7,854 bases of DNA from Candidatus Brocadiaceae bacterium (GTDB lineage Bacteria > Planctomycetota > Brocadiia > SM23-32), in NCBI GenBank assembly GCA_003567495.1, contig PWZK01000360.1, forward strand, positions 1-7,854, in the 5' to 3' direction. The position numbers and the translations under genes are program-made. Positions within the stretch are counted from its first letter, which is position 1. Each line of letters starts with the position of its first letter. Positions 4,194 to 7,854 of this stretch are shown here, piece by piece. Under the pieces are notes generated by a model. The model was not told where the DNA came from. It worked only from the letters and a program-made list of their open reading frames with translations, and did not search any database.

Positions 4194-5627
4194 ATGAGAC
4201 GACGAATGATCGGTGTCGAGCTTACCCGAAGCGGGCTTGCAGCCGTAGAGCTGAGGAAGTCCCGGGGTGGGCTCGTGCTTGAGAAAGCGGCAGCGACCGA
4301 GTTTCAGGCCGAGGAAGACATTTCCGGCGTATTGCGCGCGTTTTTTGAAAAACACGGGTTTTCACGTCGCTCCGTCCTTTCGGTGGCACCACCGGATAAC
4401 AGGGTGTTTCTCAGTCAAATACAAACGACTCTTCCCCGGGTGCAACAGGTCAGAAGTGTCCTTCGAAGCCAGATCGAGGATTCCGTACCCCTGCGTTTTG
4501 AAGATATCATAGCTGATATAAGTGACGACCGGCATGGTGGCTGGGGACATGACGAACAGAAAAACTTGCTTGCGGTCGCCATGAGCAGGGTGGCGCTTTC
4601 GTCTGTTACCAAAGCCTTCAGGCTGGCCGGTCTCTCGCCCGTGCGGATTACGCCCGCCGTTTCCGCCCTAAATACGATGGTGCGCTGTAGCAGCATGGAT
4701 ATCCAGGGTAAGGATTTTATCGTTCTGCATTTCGACCAAACCAGAACCTTTATGGTTTTCTATAAAAAAGGTTCCCAGGCTTTGGTAAGGACTTTTGGGC
4801 CGATTGGTTTTGATGGCGGCGGTGGGGGTGATACGGGAGTTTTTGCGCGAGAGATGGGTATGGGGTGGCGGCTTTTGTTTGGCAAGATGGCGCCTGATGA
4901 AGTTCCCGTGCTGATCAGTGCCGGGGAGGCCGATAAAAAAACTCCGTTTTTTAAGTCTTTGCCGGGCCGGTTGAGTTTTTTATCGATTAACTCACAGTTA
5001 AAGGGTGAGAAGCCGCTGAAGACCGGATATCAGATAGCTGCCGCTCTGGCTCTTGAAGCCGCGGAGGGTGGCCGTCCGAATTTTCTGCAGGTGGTCAGGG
5101 AAGAGGAGCAGGCAAAAAAGAAACCGGTGCCCCATATCATTGCCGCATGCGTTCTGACACTGCTGCTCGTAGCTTCCGGTGTCGGACGCTCCTGGATAGC
5201 CTACAGCCGGCTTGAACAGGAAAATGCGCGCCTTGAAGATGATATAGCGGAAACGTTCGGGTCGGTAGTGCCAGGACATAGAGACGTTTATCGTCCTGTC
5301 GAAACGCTACAGGGTGAACTGAAAGACCTGCAACAGAGACGCGACGGTCTGATAGCAGCTTTGGGCAGACAAAGCAGCCCTGTGGCTGTTTTGAGCGAAT
5401 TTTACAGGAATCTTCCAAAAGACCACCAGATCGACATTGAAAGTATAAATGTCGATGCAAACTCAATACGTATATTCGGCAGTACCGGCTCATTCACGGA
5501 GGCGGAAGATTTGCGGAAGTTGATTCTCGAATCGGATGTTTTTGAAAGCGCTGACATCAGTTTCCCGGGAAGGCGCAGTGCGACGCAGGTGCGTTTCCAG
5601 CTTGACGCTTCCATCCGTCTCCAATGA
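4194..5627 (+). CDS. GspL / PilM-PilN-like secretion or type IV pilus assembly protein
   Basis: 477 residues. An N-terminal cytoplasmic actin-like region (1 to about 300) begins MIGVELTRSGLAAVEL, the position of the PilM/GspL first strand. It includes FRLAGLSPVRITPAVSALNTM (split here as AGL 145-147 and SALN 157-160), which resembles the conserved PilM/GspL segment, and ends GYQIAAALALEA then NFLQ. A basic stretch (KKK 308-310) precedes one membrane segment at about 314-331. The remainder would be periplasmic: short coiled-coil stretches (about 337-350 and 366-390), then a PilN/GspL-like ferredoxin-fold region (residues about 398-475; IRIFGSTGSFTEAEDL, SDVFESADISF). The layout is that of GspL, or of PilM and PilN fused. 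Such proteins link the cytoplasmic ATPase to the inner-membrane platform. No gspE, gspF, pseudopilin or gspM is nearby, so the exact machine is uncertain. Confidence 0.75.
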   Translation: MRRRMIGVELTRSGLAAVELRKSRGGLVLEKAAATEFQAEEDISGVLRAFFEKHGFSRRSVLSVAPPDNRVFLSQIQTTLPRVQQVRSVLRSQIEDSVPLRFEDIIADISDDRHGGWGHDEQKNLLAVAMSRVALSSVTKAFRLAGLSPVRITPAVSALNTMVRCSSMDIQGKDFIVLHFDQTRTFMVFYKKGSQALVRTFGPIGFDGGGGGDTGVFAREMGMGWRLLFGKMAPDEVPVLISAGEADKKTPFFKSLPGRLSFLSINSQLKGEKPLKTGYQIAAALALEAAEGGRPNFLQVVREEEQAKKKPVPHIIAACVLTLLLVASGVGRSWIAYSRLEQENARLEDDIAETFGSVVPGHRDVYRPVETLQGELKDLQQRRDGLIAALGRQSSPVAVLSEFYRNLPKDHQIDIESINVDANSIRIFGSTGSFTEAEDLRKLILESDVFESADISFPGRRSATQVRFQLDASIRLQ

Positions 5628-5713
5628 CCAATATCCAATGTCCCGGGCAAAGACAGTGTGACCTGGAAGATCGGCCGGTCTATTATTCATAAAATAGTAT
5701 ATAGCAAAGCGAC

Positions 5714-6670
5714 ATGGAACAGAACGGAAAATCAGAAGCAGGACGGCCGGCAACGGTGCTGGGCCGAACATTGAAAGGACTGGCCCTGGCCGTTGGTATA
5801 ATCGGCTTGCTTTTGCTTGAACACAACATAAGCGCGGCATGGTTGCCGTTGGTTGCAGCTCTGCCGGACTGTTTTGCTGAGCTTGTAGAAAGCGGCGGTC
5901 TTATGGTTATAGTCCTCTCTTTTCTCATCTGGTTTGCCTTGAGAGAATATGCGGTTATTGTTTCCGGCTCCGGGATGCCGATATCGGGCGGGCCTATAGG
6001 TGCAGCCGGTATTTTTCTGTTTGTATTATTATGGTTTGGATTTGCCCATCGACACGGTATGTTTGCCTCATGTCCGGTGAATTTGCGCGAGCCCGGTTTT
6101 AATGCAATAATGGTGTTGTGTCTGATTGCGATGGGGCAGCTCGCCTTCTTCTCGGTAAGGGGGCGTATAGGGGGGCGGACTATTTTTGTTGCGCTGTCTC
6201 TTCTCGGGCTGATTTATATCGTGCTGCCGCTGTCTTTTCTGGTAGCTTTAAGGCTCCGGTGGGGCTCTGGTGTTCTTTTTTTTGTACTGGTCGTGTGCAA
6301 GATGGCCGACGTGGGCGCCTATTACTGCGGTAAGCTGCTTGGCGGCCCGGGTTTTGCACCGGTGGTAAGCCCGAACAAAACGTGGTCGGGCGTTTGCGGC
6401 GGTGTACTTGCGGCCGTAGTAACTGCGTCGATACTGCGTCTGTGGTTTGCGGCATTTCTGAGCCCCCTGGCTGCATTGTTGTTTGGATTCGGCATTGCGG
6501 TGGTGGCAATTTCAGGCGATCTCGCCGAATCTATGATAAAAAGGGAGGCGGACGTTAAGGACTCGGGCAGGGTGTTGGGCGGCTATGGCGGTTTGCTCGA
6601 TATCATTGACGATGTACTTTTCGCAGCACCGTGTGCATATCTTTTTCTCGTGTCGTTTTTTCCGCAATAG
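5714..6670 (+). CDS. cdsA: Phosphatidate cytidylyltransferase (CDP-diacylglycerol synthase)
   Basis: 318 residues, an inner-membrane enzyme that makes CDP-diacylglycerol from phosphatidate and CTP, the branch point for phospholipids. Several hydrophobic segments are visible (about 22-36, 63-80, 95-112, 130-147, 155-178, 185-197, 225-245, 250-268, 301-315). Family motifs: CKMADVGAYYCGKLLGG with D199, SPNKTWSG (219-226), and the C-terminal signature GDLAESMIKREADVKDSG through LLDIIDD (268-300), with K276, R277, K282, D283, D296 and D299/D300. In the usual PGHGGxLDRxDS segment this protein reads GGYGGLLDIIDD, so His is replaced by Tyr291 and Arg by Ile297. The variant recalls planctomycete-type CdsA sequences as I remember them. 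The start lacks a good Shine-Dalgarno sequence. phoH follows after 12 nt, so the two are probably co-transcribed. Confidence 0.92.
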   Translation: MEQNGKSEAGRPATVLGRTLKGLALAVGIIGLLLLEHNISAAWLPLVAALPDCFAELVESGGLMVIVLSFLIWFALREYAVIVSGSGMPISGGPIGAAGIFLFVLLWFGFAHRHGMFASCPVNLREPGFNAIMVLCLIAMGQLAFFSVRGRIGGRTIFVALSLLGLIYIVLPLSFLVALRLRWGSGVLFFVLVVCKMADVGAYYCGKLLGGPGFAPVVSPNKTWSGVCGGVLAAVVTASILRLWFAAFLSPLAALLFGFGIAVVAISGDLAESMIKREADVKDSGRVLGGYGGLLDIIDDVLFAAPCAYLFLVSFFPQ

Positions 6671-6671
6671 C

Positions 6672-6676
6672 AGGGA
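6672..6676 (+). promoter_or_regulatory. Shine-Dalgarno AGGGA deciding the phoH start
   Basis: AGGGA ends 6 nt before GTG 6683, good spacing. The TTG at 6677 directly abuts it and so is a poor start. The motif lies in the 12-nt gap after the cdsA stop. Confidence 0.55.
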
Positions 6677-6682
6677 TTGTCA

Positions 6683-7636
6683 GTGCAAAAAACTATAAAA
6701 TTTTCCGACCAGCAAAGCGTTTTGGATTTGTTCGGCCCCAGGGATATTTTTCTCCGCCAGTTGCAGGATGTTTTTGACATTCGTCTCATTGCCCGCGGCG
6801 ATACGATGATGTTGCGTGGCCGGCGAGAGGATGTTGAGGCCTGTTTCGACGTAGTATCGAAGATGCAGCGGCTGGTTGAAAACCGGGAAGAACTAAGTCG
6901 CCGGGTTGTGGCGGACCTTATAGAATCCTCCTCGGCTTCCGGCACCGGGGAGGCGGGGGATTCCGGTGACGGTGTTTCGCTGAAGAGGCGTTGCTCCGGC
7001 AAGCAGCTTGTCCCCAGAAGTGAAGGGCAGGCCGCATACATGAAGGAAATCGCATCAAATGATATAGTGTTTTGTATCGGACCCGCCGGTACGGGTAAGA
7101 CCTATCTTGCAGTGGCCGTTGCACTCGATTACCTGAAGAAAGGGGATTTGAACCGGATTATACTCTGCAGACCGGCCGTGGAAGCGGGGGAGAATCTGGG
7201 ATATCTGCCGGGCGATCTGAGGAGCAAGGTCAATCCTTATCTTCGGCCGCTCTACGACGCCTTACACGATTTCATGCCACGTGAGGCCGTGGAGGAATAT
7301 ATAGCAAATGATCTGATAGAGATTCTGCCGCTTGCGTTTGTAAGGGGGCGAACCCTGGACAGAGCCTTCATAATTCTTGATGAGGCGCAGAATTGCACTG
7401 TGGGGCAGATGAAAACTTTTCTTACCCGTCTTGGCGGGTCTGCGAAATTGGTGGTAACTGGGGATATCACGCAGGTTGATTTGCCGCATGAAGAGCAGAG
7501 CGGGCTCATTGACGTGCAGGGACGCCTCGAAGGTATCGAGGGCATTACGTTCGTTAAACTGGATGAACGCGACATAGTCAGGCACCGGCTGGTAAAGAGA
7601 ATTGTGAGCGCTTACCAGCGGGGTACCGGGCCCTAG
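6683..7636 (+). CDS. phoH: PhoH family ATPase
   Basis: 317 residues from GTG 6683 (319 if TTG 6677 were used; residue numbers here count from TTG). A small N-terminal domain at about 5-85 resembles the KH-like N-terminal region of PhoH proteins. A poorly conserved Ser/Gly-rich linker (84-100) follows. The P-loop ATPase has Walker A GPAGTGKT (135-142), the CRPAVEAGENLGYLPGD segment, Walker B FIILDEAQN with D235 and E236, TGDITQVDLP (261-270) and the conserved DIVRH (299-303). PhoH proteins are cytoplasmic ATPases linked to RNA metabolism and often encoded beside yqfF and ybeY; neither is visible here. Length and motifs are normal. It sits 12 nt after cdsA and is probably co-transcribed with it. 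Its biochemical role is not settled in general, and nothing here refines it. Confidence 0.93.
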   Translation: MQKTIKFSDQQSVLDLFGPRDIFLRQLQDVFDIRLIARGDTMMLRGRREDVEACFDVVSKMQRLVENREELSRRVVADLIESSSASGTGEAGDSGDGVSLKRRCSGKQLVPRSEGQAAYMKEIASNDIVFCIGPAGTGKTYLAVAVALDYLKKGDLNRIILCRPAVEAGENLGYLPGDLRSKVNPYLRPLYDALHDFMPREAVEEYIANDLIEILPLAFVRGRTLDRAFIILDEAQNCTVGQMKTFLTRLGGSAKLVVTGDITQVDLPHEEQSGLIDVQGRLEGIEGITFVKLDERDIVRHRLVKRIVSAYQRGTGP

Positions 7637-7698
7637 CCCGCATGTCTCACAAACCTAAGGCGAGTTTTATTTCAAACGGCTTTTTGATTTGAGTTTAT

Positions 7699-7719
7699 CA
7701 GTAAAAATTGAGTTTACTG
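7699..7719. repeat. Small hairpin downstream of phoH
   Basis: 7-bp perfect arms CAGTAAA / TTTACTG around AATTGAG. It lies between TTGAGTTTA direct repeats and lacks a T-tract. It could stabilise the 3' end of the phoH transcript, but this is a guess. Confidence 0.35.
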
Positions 7720-7811
7720 GTTAGCGCAGCGTCTTTAGTATCTTATTTGTAATTATCTTGTTTTATTGGCAAAAAGATTTAATTGAGACGCTGTAAGTGT
7801 TGCTTACATAA

Positions 7812-7853
7812 GAATTAGGAATTAGAAATTAGGAATGAGGAATGAGGAATTAA
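7812..7853. repeat. Degenerate 7-bp tandem repeat, six units
   Basis: Units in order: GAATTAG, GAATTAG, AAATTAG, GAATGAG, GAATGAG, GAATTAA. Exact 7-bp spacing is kept throughout. It may continue past the window edge. Such runs are common intergenic debris in some environmental genomes; no function is implied. Confidence 0.75.
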
Positions 7854-7854
7854 C

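Larger units (their letters stand above)
7637..7854. other. AT-rich gene-free right edge
   Basis: 218 bases with no supportable gene. They contain a short hairpin (7699-7719), an 8-bp inverted pair CAGCGTCT (7727-7734) / AGACGCTG (7787-7794), a short GTAAG-TGTTG-CTTAC hairpin near 7795-7809, and a terminal 7-bp tandem repeat. None has the stem-plus-T-run of a strong intrinsic terminator for phoH. Confidence 0.6.

Noticed and set aside
7627..7640. Intrinsic terminator of phoH (CGGGC-CCTA-GCCCG)
   Set aside because: Only a 5-bp stem, overlapping the stop codon, with no T-run after it.

Overview
The window is a bacterial chromosome segment. An intact insertion sequence and a gene-free, palindrome-rich tract lie upstream of four housekeeping or envelope genes, all on the + strand. 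No taxonomic marker is present. The divergent CdsA signature (tyrosine and isoleucine where most CdsA proteins have His and Arg), the weak Shine-Dalgarno use, and intergenic debris such as short AT-rich tandem repeats and a GCCTGCCTGC/GCAGGCAGGC palindrome resemble Planctomycetes/Omnitrophota-type genomes. That placement is an inference and weak.

Bases 62-2456 hold a complete IS4-type insertion sequence (71-2447, 2377 bp). It has 33-bp imperfect terminal inverted repeats and an apparent 9-bp target duplication with one mismatch. Its only gene encodes a 766-residue two-part protein. The N-terminal part is a winged-helix plus DUF4338 (DruA-like) module, the family of the Druantia protein DruA. 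The C-terminal part is a complete Tn5/IS4-like DDE transposase with the D, D and Y(2)R(3)E(6)K motifs. The element sits in the loop of a palindrome; joining the flanks restores an 8-bp stem around a CCTGT loop. Two related palindromes lie just to the right.

Bases 2448-3030 carry no convincing gene. The tract contains many palindromes, including relatives of the IS target, a possible 197-bp MITE-like unit with near-perfect 20-bp ends (2467-2663), a 43-nt two-tier hairpin (2771-2813), and an A/T-rich hairpin just upstream of dnaJ.

Bases 3031-7636 carry dnaJ (class I Hsp40), a GspL/PilM-PilN-like actin-fold membrane protein, cdsA (CDP-diacylglycerol synthase) and phoH (ATPase). The cdsA and phoH genes are 12 nt apart and probably share a transcript. 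The other gaps are 68 and 86 nt, so one long transcript is possible but not shown. The set combines protein folding, assembly of a secretion or pilus machine, phospholipid synthesis and a PhoH-type RNA-linked ATPase. Partners usually found beside dnaJ (dnaK/grpE), gspL (gspE/F/M) and phoH (yqfF/ybeY) are not in view.

The right edge (7637-7854) is AT-rich and gene-free, and ends in a degenerate 7-bp tandem repeat. The item most worth pursuing is the DruA-transposase fusion in an apparently intact IS that landed in a repeated palindrome.
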